A stretch of DNA of 64,000 bases from Alviniconcha marisindica (Eukaryota > Mollusca > Gastropoda > Provannidae): the NCBI GenBank assembly GCA_018857735.1, contig JABMCL010000191.1:1013501-1077500 (forward strand), read 5' to 3'. The position numbers and the translations under genes are program-made. The notes under the pieces are model-generated. The model did not search any database and was not told where the DNA came from. It saw only the letters and a list, made by a program, of their open reading frames with translations. How positions within the stretch are numbered: position 1 is the stretch's first letter; each line of letters starts with the position of its first letter. Positions 22,390 through 34,890 of this stretch are shown here, piece after piece.

Positions 22390-22660
22390 ATAGACCACTC
22401 CACAACGCACCACTTCCAGCCGTAAGCTCCGCCCCGCTTCCAGCCGTAAGCTCCGCCCCGCTGGCAAGCGAACCGAAAAGATGGCTGCAGCCGAATCCAA
22501 AAGTACTCTCGATCTCTTGCCGCTGAGAGACCTGTCGCTGTTGTGTTTTGGTCAAAGCCCGCCTATTTTAAAATAGACGGGCTTTGGTTTTGGTGAGAGA
22601 AAACTCACCAAAAGGTGAGTGAGAGAAAACTCACCAAAAGGTCAAAGCGGTCTTTTGAGA
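22390..22660 (+). promoter_or_regulatory. GC-box-bearing, promoter-like segment
   Basis: A 24 base unit ending in CTCCGCCCC (Sp1/KLF-type GC box) is directly duplicated at about 22417-22465. AAGATGGCTGC (YY1-like, overlapping an ATG) follows, then a palindrome at 22553-22586, then a duplicated GAGAGAAAACTCACCAAAAG unit. A 32-codon frame starts at the ATG (MAAAESKSTLDLLPLRDLSL ...) but runs to a stop without a strong donor, so the gene-start interpretation is weak. Confidence 0.3.
22553..22586. repeat. Palindrome, 17 bp arms, no spacer
   Basis: CAAAGCCCGCCTATTTT is followed directly by its inverse complement with one mismatch (C/T). It could form a cruciform or hairpin. Confidence 0.9.
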
Positions 22661-24480
22661 CACAGGACCCTGTGTTGATAATATACATGGTCTGCAGCCC
22701 TCCTTGGTCAGATGGGAAAGGGAGGGGACAGTTTACATCCCAGGGAGGGTGAAATGGGTTCCAGCTTGCCAAAGCAATTAGTAACCCAAACAGACACTTC
22801 CAGCCTCTCTCCTGCAGTGGTCCAGGTTTTGTCAAGACCAAAGCCCAGATGGTCAAGACCTCTGACAGTTGGGAGTGCCAGATTACACCCCCCCCCTCTA
22901 CACAGAACAGTTAGAAACTAGCGAACTCCAACTCCGGCCTAACAGTGGAGAGAAGCAGCAATACAAGAGGGGATGGTAGACGGCAGTGTTACTTCTATAT
23001 CTGTGACAGTGCAGAGTTACAGCCACAGGGATTGGGGTTAATTTTTGTGTTGCTTCTGTTATACGCAGATTTCTTCATGTGTTAGTTTAGCAGAATTAAA
23101 TTAATGAAATTTAATTAATGCTGAACAGAAATTTAGGCTGACTATGACAGATCACTTTCTACAAGTTACTCCAGACCTGCAAGAGAAATATATCATTGAA
23201 AGCACCATGCCTTTGATAAGTGATACAGTAAAACGTTTGGCTACCGCTCGGTCATTTATTATACATACTGTTTATATTGACTTAGAAACTGGGACTGAAC
23301 TTGTGACATTATTATCATTGTGAGCACACTTAACGTTTGATACTTTTCCCTGTGGAATGTCACTGTCAAGTTGGATTTTACTGTATAACAAGCGTCAGAA
23401 CAGGTAGATATTTCACTGATTTAGCCGGCATGCCACACAGTACAGTGTGTGTGTGCGTGTGTGTGTGTCCCACGGTTTTAGTGTGGTTGTGTGTCTGTAA
23501 GTGCTCTGTCTGTCTACCTGTCTGTCTCTGTTTCACAGTATGCCAGTCGATCGGTGTATGGCAGTATGTCTGCCTTTCACAGTTTATGCAGCAGTTATTG
23601 GTAGTCTGCATGAGCATGCCTACACATTTTTGTTTTGGTTTTACTAGAGCCGTGTAGAGAATTATTGACAGAATTAAAAGCACTTTATTTTCAGCCAAAA
23701 CTCTCATTACTGCTTAGTTCCTCAATATAATATATTCAGTGTAACGAGCATCTAAATGTGAGTAGTATGCCATCAATTATATACACCACTGAAAACCTCC
23801 TCTGAATTTTAAGATTTTTTACCGTAGTGCGTGCACACACGCACCCCCCCCCCCACCCCCCACCCCCCACACACACACACACTATTATTAAACCGATAAT
23901 GCAATGTTCCAAGTGAATGAACAATATTTCGGCCGTTATACGGCACTTATTTTGTGTTTAGCCATGTAGTCCTACACTAATAATTATACTTCCACCACAT
24001 GCACACAATCATTGACTTTGACAGCTTACAAAAGAGAAAACCAAACGCATGCATACATGAACTGGATCGTACATTTTGTACTAAGGCTGACTTATCTTGG
24101 AACACATGTAGTAGTTCTTTGTTATCACGCTCGGGTTTTGTTGATCAAGGGGTTGACCACAGCCTTGATCCAAGCTTTACAATCTTTCAGCCTTGTTTTT
24201 GGCTTCGGAAGTGGCTAGAATGTGACACCTGCACATTTGTCAGGGTATCGCTCGTCTGACTTACACTGGCCATAGCAACAATTCCGTTTTCCTGGTTTCT
24301 TTCCTGCCATGTCGAACACTGCCAACTGACCACTTGCAGTGTCTGGCACGAAAGCTTGCCAGGCCATTTCAGGCCTTGTCAAAACACGTGGGCACCTCAT
24401 TATGCTGCGGCACGCGATTGGCTGAAATCTAAGGGTGTGTCTGCTTTGACTGACAGGAGTGGAGTCGTCTATTCTGTCTC
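22661..24480. other. Intergenic sequence without recognised genes
   Basis: Contains short CA/GT runs near 23445-23470 and a C-rich/CA tract at 23844-23882. Open frames here are short and low complexity. Confidence 0.5.
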
Positions 24481-24506
24481 TGTCTCTCTGTCTGTGACCG
24501 AGTCTA

Positions 24507-24513
24507 TCTCTCT

Positions 24514-24605
<92 letters not shown>
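24507..24605. repeat. Compound (TC)n(AC)n microsatellite
   Basis: A TC run with one interruption changes to an AC run around 24571. Confidence 0.96.
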
Positions 24606-24608
<3 letters not shown>

Positions 24609-24879
24609 AATCAGCATGTATGACTTTGTTATTGCACTTTGCAGTAGGCCTATTATATTGCTGTTACCATTTGCATTAGCAAAATGGGCTTTAGTTGGTG
24701 TGTTAGATATAGACTGAATGACCTGGACAAAACCATTGTGGAGGAACCTCATGTAGACAGCAGCAGGATCATTCAGAGGGCACTCTGGGAGTTTCTGGGC
24801 TGATCCAATAGGCCGTTTGCCACAGAGCCGTGACCTTGACCTTGGCTTTGCACCTCGGGCAGAGACAAGTAGTTTGTAC

Positions 24880-24990
24880 TATTGACTGAGTGTTGGGATG
24901 GTCAGCTAGCGTTGTCTGGATGCCCACATTTAGCAACATTTCCCATTCAATCCTTTGAGAATGAAGCCCTGACATGGTTGATCATGCCTC
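24880..24990 (+). repeat. Dispersed repeat fragment
   Basis: GGTCAGCTAG, GTTGTCTGGATGCCCACA, AATGAAGCCCTGACA and ATCATG occur here in the same order as on the minus strand of 57990-58145. A shared older repeat of unknown family. Confidence 0.65.
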
Positions 24991-25606
24991 AGACATTGGA
25001 CAGCTTACAATTTTGACTTCTCTCTCTCTCTCTTTAAATATTTTTTTTGCCAAGTACATCCTCTGCAGTAAGGCCGGCTTTCACACTCATTTCCTACTTC
25101 ATTTCCATAAGCATTTGTTCATATTCTAAACCATAATTCCACCCATTGCAGTTTCACATGTTTGTCATATTGTAATCATTCTTTCAGTTTCATCGTGTGT
25201 CCATGTGTGTGTGTGTAAACAATATTTTTTTGTTCACACACAGTCCACTTTTGTTTACCGTTAATCATTTACACTATGAAAAAAAGGTAGATGTTTCAAT
25301 TCAGTGTTTGACTCATTTTCTAAACATTTCTTTACGGTATGGGAAGGGGGGGGAATGATTGCTTTTCCATATGGCACAAAGCATTTTGATTTACATGAAG
25401 CGGTTCTTAATCTTATGACTAACTTATGTAGTGCACACTTGAATTTTGGTAACAGCACTCACAAATTTCTCCACATAAATCAATTAACAATTAATGTTCA
25501 GTTTTTTTGCCAGCTGGGTGCAGTCCCAAAATATCTATGCTTTAGAAACACAAAAAATATAAAATACGTTTACACTATAATTTTTGTTGTTGTTGTAGTG
25601 TGCAAA

Positions 25607-28141
25607 TAAATTCTTGAACATTTACTCCTTGATTAATGGACAATTCTTGAAAATTATGTATGCATGAGACAGTGAGAGCATACATGTGTGTTCACAAGCA
25701 CATGTGTGTGTGTGTGTGCGTGCATGCGTGTGTGTGTGTTGTTACTGACAAGCAGCAGTATTAAGAGTAACAGGGTTAGGGTATGACAATAAGGACTGCC
25801 CGTGGCAGGTAACTTACTCGGTCGGGCAGGTGAAGATCTCAGTGGCCTGCCTGACTGGGCAAGTCGTTATCATTTTTTATTTTTTATTGACAGTATCATA
25901 TTTAAATTCAAGCACTAGATTTTGAGTCACTGTGACTGTTTGTTTTGCGGTTCCACAATCGCAACATCAGTTTCCTTTTACATCATCAAACCGACCGACT
26001 TAAGTGTCATAGCATGTGATTGGCTTGCCAGTGCAGTTAAGCCAGTCAGAAGCTAGCTCTCTTTACTCGTAGCGAAGCATGGCTCGCATTCAGCTTTGGT
26101 GTGAGCTTTTTAAAAGGAGCATCGGGGGGAACGAAAACAAAAAGGTTTGAAAAGCTGAAAGCTAACAGATCCCAGTCCAAAGAGAGGAAGTTTGTTCCCA
26201 AGTGCAGCCGAAAGATTTTGCTCTATATGTTTGCAATGATGACATGGGTCACAACTATGCCAGCACTAGTGGGAATTTTAAAGCAGTTTCTTCATCTTCT
26301 CTTTCTTTTGGGGGAGGGATAGGGGGCAAGGGGAGAAGGGGGGTGTCAGATCGAAAGTTTAATCAATGAGCATTTTAAAAGACCTAATTGTAGCTTCTAA
26401 AATGTTCAAGTTCATAATCATGTTCTGATCGGGAATTTTCGTTCAGCAAAGGGACACTACTCCCGACTCACGATTTTGTTTCATTGTGGAAATAGGGGAA
26501 ACATTGGACCTTAAAAAAATAAACAAAAAACTTTCTCATTCTTAAATAACAAATAATGAAGGCAGAAATAAACTAGCATAAATCTGAATCCTTTATTAAC
26601 ACAGAAAATAAAGAAATGTATCTGGTGCAGGTTTGGCACAGTTCCTTGTGTTAAAAAAGACAGCCACTGATCCAAGCTGCCTGGGCTATGTTGGGTCATG
26701 GCTTGGGGCATGCATGGCAGTTTGGGTCATTAATATTAACAATAATTAAAATTCTGAAATTAGAACCGAACATTACAGTGTTAGAATGAAATATGCAGTA
26801 ACTGCCTGTTGGCTTTCATGGAAGTCATGACAGAATGAGGCAGAGTTATGCTCAGTCACATTCTGTACTGCAATGATTCATTGCTGATAACATTAGTACT
26901 GAGACAGGTACTGCTGTAGATTTTTTTTATTATAAGCTTGAGTACTTTACAGAATTTTATCTCTTACAAGCATGGACCTGGCGATTAACAATGTTACAAA
27001 TTTATGTAACTTTGTGGGGAAGATGGTTTGTGTGTGTGTGTGTGTCTACTTAGTACTTTTATCACATTTTCTACCCTTCAAAACCCATTTGACAAACATA
27101 TCGCCTATTTTAATCAAAATGGTTGATTTTAAGAATCTGGTGTGGGCAACTAGTTTTGCCACTCAGGCAAGTAGAAAATTCATCTACTTTACAGGGCAAG
27201 TGGGAAAAAAAGTTATTGTCATACCCTGAGTAAACTTAAAAGATGTCTCTTGACATGTATACAAAGTAATAGTGCATGAGTGCACTGTTTTGTTCATACA
27301 TTGTTGTCTGTGACACTCATCAGATTTCTCCGCTTTTATCCTTCTGACTGAAAGTAAGTCCACAATGAAAAAGAAATTCAGTTTAGGCATAATTTTAATG
27401 GGGTGTTCTATTTCAACATATGCACACTGTATGGATAATAATGTTACTATTATATGATTAATAAATCAGATTACTGTATCAAAGGGTTGACTGTTTCCTT
27501 TATAACCAAGCCGGCAACTTGTCTTCACAGTTAACTTCAGTTTGATCTCAAACTTAAGATAAACGTTTTGGTTCTTTTTGTGATACCTCGGTGAGAAATC
27601 AGTAGTTGAATCTCATCAGGGGGCTACCATTATTGTGATCAATGTGCAGGGCTTTCCCCAGGCAGGGGTCTGGCTACATCCATGTAGGCCTATCCTTGTG
27701 TGATGTAATTGTGGCTTGTTTCTTTCCTTTTCATCTTTTTCTTTCTTATCCATGATTCACCACAACTGGCTCATTGGCACTATTAATATTATTAAATAAT
27801 AGGGTACAAGTCTTTACATTGGCTGCCCTTTCTTTTCCACTATCATTTCCTTCTTTTTTTGTCTTTGGCTTCTTCAGTTATATGCCTGCCTGACTGCCTT
27901 GAATTCAAATGAAATATTGTTCACATAGGTAAATAACCTAACTAAACATTGCTTCTTCAATCCTGTTGTACTAATTCCTTGTTTTCAAAGATATTTCTTA
28001 AGGCTGTCACAGTTAGTTTCCAGAAAAACATCGCATGTCACAACACTGTCTACTGTGTCAGGCATGGACGGCCTGCCCAAAATCAGGGGAAGTAACACCA
28101 AAACGGTTTTAAAATAGCACCATGGCAAACGGCCTATTGCT
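25607..28141 (-). repeat. Copy A of a three-copy dispersed repeat, split by an insertion
   Basis: On the minus strand it matches 40862-42130 and 55750-57055 from the CAATAGGCCGTTTGCCATGG end through CTTGGTTATAAAGGAAACAG and TTTATTAATCATATAATAGT to TCAAGAATTTATTTG. It has an internal deletion of about 240 bp around 27830 relative to the others and is split by the 25771-27228 insertion. Confidence 0.85.
25771..27228. mobile_element. hAT-like non-autonomous DNA transposon, 1458 bp
   Basis: Flanked by a perfect 5 bp direct repeat AGTAA (25766-25770 and 27229-27233). The ends are inverted: CAGGGTTAGGGTATGACAAT left, and CAGGGTATGACAATAA read inward from the right; the left has an extra TAGGGT. 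Two related repeat copies elsewhere in the window show the uninterrupted target. Subterminal GGCAAGT-type motifs occur at both ends. No intact transposase frame was seen. The CAGGG termini and short target duplication suggest the hAT group, which is inference. Confidence 0.85.
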
Positions 28142-29427
28142 GTTTCACATTTGTTTATAATACTGTATGCAGTTTTTAAAAAACTAGCATGATCCCTGGC
28201 TGCGGTAGCTGGATCGGTCTAGTCAGATACCTAAAAACTAGTTAATACTAATAAAAAGCCATAATACAGTAGTAATAGTTGGGGGGGGGGGGGGGGTCTC
28301 TTTCTGGCCTGCCGCAATGCCAGCTCTGAAACTAGTGAAAGTCAAATATTTTTCATTCAGGCTTTTGGCAACCATTACCAGTACCAACTACCATACATTA
28401 AATTTGGTAGCCAGACATAAAAAATTGGTAGACAAACCCTAAAATTTGGCAGCACTACTACTAATAAGTTAAGTAATTATTTTATACTATTGCTACTTGA
28501 AATGTGTTAAAACACTCAGTCACACACACATTGAGACAGGCACTGTGAATCTTTTTTTCAAAACATGTTTGTGTACTACCATCTAATGACAATGTCCGTG
28601 CATTCCGTGAAAATATTATTGTGACTCCAGCATGGTTGTAATTTATAAACAACTAGTGGTTGACAAGGCTTGGTAAGACTAAAAGTACAAAACTTAGTAA
28701 AACTAAAACTAGTAAAAACTAAAAGCTAGCTCTTTTACCATGTTCAGTTTGTCCATGGGATCATTTGTGCTGTTATCAATCATCCTTGGATGATGTCCAC
28801 CACAATGCTACATCGCTAGTCTTTCCTTAGGGAAGTGTTTCATGCCCAAAGCTGTACATACTTTTGATGTTTTTTAGTATTTCACTAACAGTAATACTGT
28901 CCAGAATGTCCATTTCTTGTTAAATGCATGAAGTCAAGAAGAGAAAGGTTGATTCTGATTATTTCAACTGTAATCATTATCTTTAATATATTATAGTAAG
29001 TATAATTATAAGTTTTTTATTATTATTATTAGAAATATTACCCTTTTTTCTGGATTTTGGTTGGTGCCATTTTAGGCGTTATAAGTTATGTATTATACAA
29101 ATTGCTTTGACATGCTTTGTTTCAAGGCCTATCACTGTATCAGAGTATCTCATACTGGCTTGCAGTTGTTGCACCAGCATCAGCTGGCCTAGTATAATAT
29201 AATAATAATAATGGAAGTTTCTAAAGACTAGTGATGATCCTATGGCTCAAAGCACTGAACAAACATAATACATTATTAATATAACATATTGACATAATGT
29301 ACATTGAGATAGACTTATACATTTTACAAACAGCTAACACACATATATATATGACATAATGTGCACATCAGTATGGATTCAAGCATAACTGCAAGAATGG
29401 TTTGCATTAAGTGGTAATTTCTGTTAT
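28142..29427. other. Intergenic AT-rich sequence
   Basis: No gene seen. It contains a poly(G) run at 28281-28296 and short ATT-rich stretches. Confidence 0.5.
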
Positions 29428-29782
29428 TTTACTGGTTAAGGGGGGACATGGTAGTGCAAAATGGACCCAAACCTCTTTTATATAAGAGTTTGGGATTTGG
29501 ATGTATTTAAAAGGTGATGACTTGGAGAATTAAAAAAATATGTTGTTACATCATTTTGATGACCCGTTGCCATGGAAAGAATCCAAGATGGCCACCAAAC
29601 GCAATTATTTAAAAAGCATAAAACTCTAAAGTCATTGCATGCAGATTAATTTTCTTTTCACAGTTCATACAAACATAATGTTATCTTCACTTTTTACCAA
29701 GGATGTTGTGGTTTTTGTGCTTTTCCTTTATTTTATTGTATTATTTACATTTTATGCTTGTGGTAAAGATACATATATATAT

Positions 29783-29793
<11 letters not shown>

Positions 29794-29839
<46 letters not shown>

Positions 29840-29867
29840 AAAAAAAGGCTCTCTGTGACTCCTAGGC

Positions 29868-29946
<79 letters not shown>
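29794..29946. repeat. (GACA)n and (TC)n microsatellites
   Basis: A GACA tetranucleotide run at 29794-29839, a short spacer, then a TC run from about 29872 to 29946. Confidence 0.96.
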
Positions 29947-29949
<3 letters not shown>

Positions 29950-29951
<2 letters not shown>

Positions 29952-30258
29952 ATTGGAAACAAAATCAGCAATTGGTCAGATATATCAGCTGTTGTTTTGC
30001 TTGACCAGATCTCAAAAAACTTAAAAAGCAAAAAACAAACAAAACTACCACAACAACAAAAAACACGTACCAGCCAATGTGTTCTAGATGGGCATGGGGA
30101 AGGAAACAGGGTGTTTGCTAGTAGAGCTCAAGATAGTAGTAGTATAGATGGCAGTGCATCTGATTAGTTTTAGTAATTTTCTGACAGGTTTCTGTGAACC
30201 ACTTTTGCTACCTTATACTTTATAGATGTCACACCAGTTTGAAACATGTCTAGCACGA
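29950..30258 (+). repeat. Dispersed repeat next to a microsatellite (copy 1)
   Basis: Shares CAGCAATTGGTCAGAT, GTGTTCTAGATGGG, CAGGGTGTTTGCTAGT, GTAGTAGTATAGA and GAACCACTTTTG blocks, in order, with 58826-59118. Both copies start directly after a dinucleotide run. Confidence 0.8.
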
Positions 30259-30530
30259 TCACTGTGCAAGGTGTACATATAATGTGCAGCACACATTTAC
30301 AGACTGATACTGATAGGGATGAAGTGTGTTTGGAGAAGAGAAATGGCTTGAGTTTGCCTTTAAAGGAAGAGAGAGTACTTTAGAAGAGTGCCTGATGTCT
30401 TGGGGGAGATTGTTCCAGATATGGGGACCAGAGTGTGAGAAAATGTGAAAGCCATGGGGTTGAAGCATTGGTGTTTGAGCATACATACATATGTGTGTGA
30501 TAAAGAGTGGAGTGGGGGGGGGGGGGGGGT
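30259..30530 (-). mobile_element. LINE reverse-transcriptase C-terminal fragment
   Basis: The minus strand reads SGPHIWNNLPQDIRHSSKVL then SLPLKANSSHF, matching the conserved 'GP-x-x-WN-x-LP-x-x-IR-x-x' tail that ends many CR1/L2-like retrotransposon ORF2 proteins. Degenerate and 5'-truncated. A poly(G) tract abuts it at 30513-30529. Confidence 0.75.
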
Positions 30531-30835
30531 CAGACTATAAAGGTTCTGTAATTAAGCTAAGATGGGGCAGAACCCGTGACTGCAGGCAGTTTTGTGTTTG
30601 ATTTTTTCAAAATTGGGAGCTACTGAAGTTGCTGTAGGACTAGGACTGGGAGAAGTGTGCAGTTTTTATGGTGTGATGCACTGGGAACAAAACATACAGC
30701 AGTATTCTGGACTTTCTGCTTCAGTTGAATAGTAAGTCTACGATACTAGTATAATATGATCCACATTGGTGACATTACAGCACTAGTGCTGGATCCCATG
30801 CTGGGTGTGCTCATAACATTTTTATAATGTCATAA

Positions 30836-30865
30836 TGGCGATATATGATATATATAATATATATA

Positions 30866-30905
<40 letters not shown>
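30836..30905. repeat. (AT)n microsatellite
   Basis: Mostly uninterrupted AT dinucleotides. Confidence 0.95.
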
Positions 30906-30908
<3 letters not shown>

Positions 30909-33540
30909 ACTTTATTCTGGAGTTAGGTTGGTGCCATTCATGGGCCTAGTAGTAGTAGTACAAATACATTCAGGTGTACATTGTGCCTGGTTTGAATATT
31001 ACTGAAGATGTTTTGTGCACTGTCAGAGCACTGCATTGACAAGACTTCAGTTTAAAATTACAATCATGCATCTCATAGGAATCAATACATGACATAGGGT
31101 GTAAGCTGATCTGGAGAAAAAATGCTAGCAAGTAGCAGGCAAAGCTGCAGGCAATTTCAGTGAGGCTCCATTCAGGCCCAGCTGCAGACCAGTATTAAGT
31201 TCATTAACACATGTTTTATCAACAGTGTAATTTTGAACATTTCTAGCATTGATTTTGGACCAGAATCCAGGCTCAAGACAGCTGAATATGGTAATTAGCA
31301 GTAAAACTGGATCGGGGGGGGGGGGGGGGGGGCAAACTATTTTGGGATATCCCATGCTGAATGAATGCATTGAACTGTGTGGTTTCAGTATTTATCTTTA
31401 CAGTTTCTGATACAATTATTGGGTTGTTTTTTTAATTCAGCCATGTTACATGTCCTTGGGTTGTCTTTGCTTGGATTTTGGGGAATGTTTCTAAAAATCA
31501 GTTAGGGGGCCTGTGAGGCATATCAATTAGGCTAAATGGATTGTAGTTCAATGTGATGTTTTGGGCCTGGTATATTTCCTGTAGTCTTATCCAAATTCCA
31601 GTGCAGCTTAAACTTCCTGTTATTGAAAACACTTAAATACAAACTGCTTTTTGTGACTTAAAGTTTAAACACACACACAACACACACACATACACATATT
31701 TTTGTCGCATTTATCCTTCATTACAATATTCCTCTCGCTCACTCATTCACCCATCTTTATATATGATAATATGGGTGTGTTTTTTCACATGTACATCCTG
31801 CACAGTCCCTCTTCCCCTTGATCACAGTGTACACATGTTTATATAGGTGTGTGTGTGTGTGTCACTGTGTGGGACATGGTGGGTGGAGGCTTTATTGCAT
31901 AGCTGGTACTCACCTTCTGTGCATTTGGGTAATAATTGGCACAGGATAGTTTATGCTTTATGTTGGCAATTTAAATGCCTATTTATTATAGATTAGATCA
32001 GTTGAAATAATCCCAAGAAAAAAAAGGGCAATAGTCACTGTTGTTGCAGCATTCTGCAGTTGAACACTTTGGGGGTCACCCAGTATGCAGTTGACAGGGC
32101 TCCCATTAAAGCACAAATGTGGTCCCTTACGCACTCACTGGAAATGAAATGGATGCACTAAACTTTTGTCTGGAGCGTCCCTTGGGACATACTAAAAACA
32201 ATGCCTGGTTGTTTATTTTTCTTAGTCCAGACTGACTGAAAGTGGGTTCATGTGAACTCTTCCTCTTTTTTTTCTTCTCTTTTTTTTGGGGGGGGAGGTA
32301 TCTCATGATGGTCCATGAAGTTGCAGGTGGGGTCTTACAAGCCACAGAGGCAGTCAAACTGATTTTTTTTTTAAACTATAGATTTCTGATTTGATGTGAG
32401 CTTTAGTTGTCTCATTTCTGAAGCATATGGGCATAGCCATAGGTACACCATTTGCCCCCGCCCCTCTTGTTCTGTCAAGCTTTAACTGTTTAAGGGACCC
32501 AGGTGCAACTTGTCCTGACGCCCAGCTGCTGATGAAAAACACAACTGACATCACCCAGTAAAAGTCATAATTCCTTTTGTGTGTGTGTCAGGATGTGGTT
32601 CATTCTTTCCTTTTATAGATGACTTTCATTGACACATGTATACATGCACACATGTATGCATGCGCAGGCATGAAAAGCGTAACGTAAAGTGATATTGAGC
32701 TTCACAAAAGGGTAAACTGGCAGCAGTACACTCAGAATTGTCTTGTTAACAAGATTTAGTGCCTTACAAATACCAGCATCAGCAGAAGCGTTGCCTTGGT
32801 AGCAACAGACAGCCTAAAGGTGTGAAGATGGATGTCCCTGAGGAGAAAACCTGGCATGGGGTCTGAGAGATTCAATAATTCATTAAAGTCCTTTACTGAT
32901 TTAGCACCATCTTCACCTCTGGCTACAGTATCATTCACATAACAGGAAATGCAGTGCTAACAGGTTTGTAGTTGTACTTGTAGTACAACACAATCAATGT
33001 TCACATGTGTTGATCTCTCTGCATCTGATACTAATACTGTTATAATAGATTGCTTTTATACATATAATAGTGATTTATTCTCTGCTATCTCACAGGCTCA
33101 TTGTCTGCATCTGATACTATTATTAATGTTATAATTGCTTGCTTGCTTTTAAAAAGTGTTATTCTTTTGCTCTCGAGCAGACTCACAGCATTATTGTTAC
33201 ATGTATGTGATTCTGAATGAGTGACTGTTGGCTCTCTTTTTATCTTTTTTTCTTTTTCTTCTCTCCATCCATTAATAAAAAATATGTATATTTATCATGC
33301 ACTCATCAACGCCCTGAGTGCTTACGTCATACATATTATTATTAACCTAAATATGATAAAAATTGATATTCTATGTAGAGCACAGTCCTACCAAAACAAT
33401 TTACATAAAGTATTGCAATTATATGGAAAAACACACACACACTACACACTCACACACATGCATGCACACACACATGCACACGCACAATGAATTCAAATGT
33501 GTATAACACTGATCTGTATCATACATCACACATACATGTA
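30906..33540. other. Intergenic sequence without recognised genes
   Basis: Contains a poly(G) run at 31314-31332. A minus-strand frame at 32756-32938 has ordinary-looking composition but no recognisable domain. Nothing else was supported. Confidence 0.45.
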
Positions 33541-33547
33541 TATGTGT

Positions 33548-33548
<1 letters not shown>

Positions 33549-33624
<76 letters not shown>
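33549..33624. repeat. (CA)n microsatellite
   Basis: About 38 uninterrupted CA units. Confidence 0.97.
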
Positions 33625-33626
<2 letters not shown>

Positions 33627-33929
33627 CTCTGTGTGTGTGACTGTAACAGAAACTGGGTACTGATATTAAGCACTATTTGGTCATTACATGGCTGGTGCCT
33701 TGTGAAACTTTTGCCATCTCTGTGCATGTTCTGTGTACACCAGAACCATGCAAATGTTTACAGTGTCACTTATGCAAGGGTGCATTTTTGGCAGTGACCA
33801 GGATCTTTATGTACTGTCATGGTAATACTACCATGCTGTTAATGTTATTCTTCTTTAAACTTGCTTTTGTGCTAATTTTCTGGGTAATGCAAGATTAACA
33901 GTTATGGGGACTGGAATTGTAATCTGTCT

Positions 33930-34890
33930 AGGCTTTGTCCAGAAAATATCTTCTGGGCTGCTGAACCTTTTATAACCAAACTTGGTGTGATGGAGCGTAT
34001 TATTGTCAGACAGGGTGTCATGCAAAAATATCAGGTTGCTGTCTGCAAGATCAAGGTCATGATGATAGCTTACATGATCAAAATATGACTCTGATATTAT
34101 AATATTTATATTATCTGAACTGATGATTCTTTTGCAATCACACTTAGTTTGATAGTAGTCAAAACATCAAATTAAAATATTAGATTTGTAATATTGGATT
34201 TCTGTGGTCATGGTTACAGCACATGTTGAAAGGTTTAATTCATGTTTGTCCAGACAATATCTATCTTCTGAACCACTGAAGCTTTTGTAATCAGACTTGG
34301 TATAGTGGTACATTGTCATAATCCAGAGTGTCTGGCAAGAAAAATGGGTTGCTGTCTTCAGAGTCTTGGTGACAGTTAGGGCTCATGTAATCAAAATATG
34401 ACTAACATATATCTTCTGAACTTCTGATCCTTTGTTTGAGGGCACATCACCATAAGCCAGAGTAAATTGTGAAAAGATTGCATTGTTTTGTTCGTGACCA
34501 GGGTCACAGTGAAGGTTAAAACTTCATTCAATGTTTGTCTGGACATCATCTTCTGAACTATTTAATCTTTGGTAGCCAAATGTAGTATGGTGGTGCATCG
34601 TCATGAGCAGACTCCTAGAGTGTCTTGCAAAAGGCTATTTTACTGTCATTGTCAAGGTCACAGTGAGTGCCCATAATAAAATAAAATATGTTAATTTAGA
34701 ACTACTGTGTTTTCAGAGCTGCTGATCCTTTTGCAACCAAACATAGTTTGATGGTACATCAGATTATGTAATGAAAAGATTGGATTGGATTGGATTGGTG
34801 GGATCAAAGTCACAGTGATGGTTCAAAATTTCATTTAGTGTTTGTAAGTTCTATTTTTTAATTTTTTTGTACCACTGATATCTTTACAAC
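33930..34890 (+). repeat. About 160 bp tandem repeat, six degenerate units
   Basis: Each unit carries TTTGTCC(A/G)GA(C/A)AATATCTTCTGAACC, a CTTTTNTAACCAAACTTGGT-type block, a GTCATNANCCAGAGTGTCTTGC block and AAGGTCACAGTGATGGTTCA. Unit anchors lie near 33937, 34249, 34405, 34537, 34701 and 34870. I recall very similar units from mollusc genomes, which is one reason for the taxonomic guess. Confidence 0.8.

Noticed and set aside
24215..24679. Frames of 107-129 codons on both strands
   Set aside because: Largely translated (TC)n(AC)n microsatellite.
32756..32938. 60-codon minus-strand frame
   Set aside because: No domain, no splice sites in phase, and chance frames of this length are expected here.
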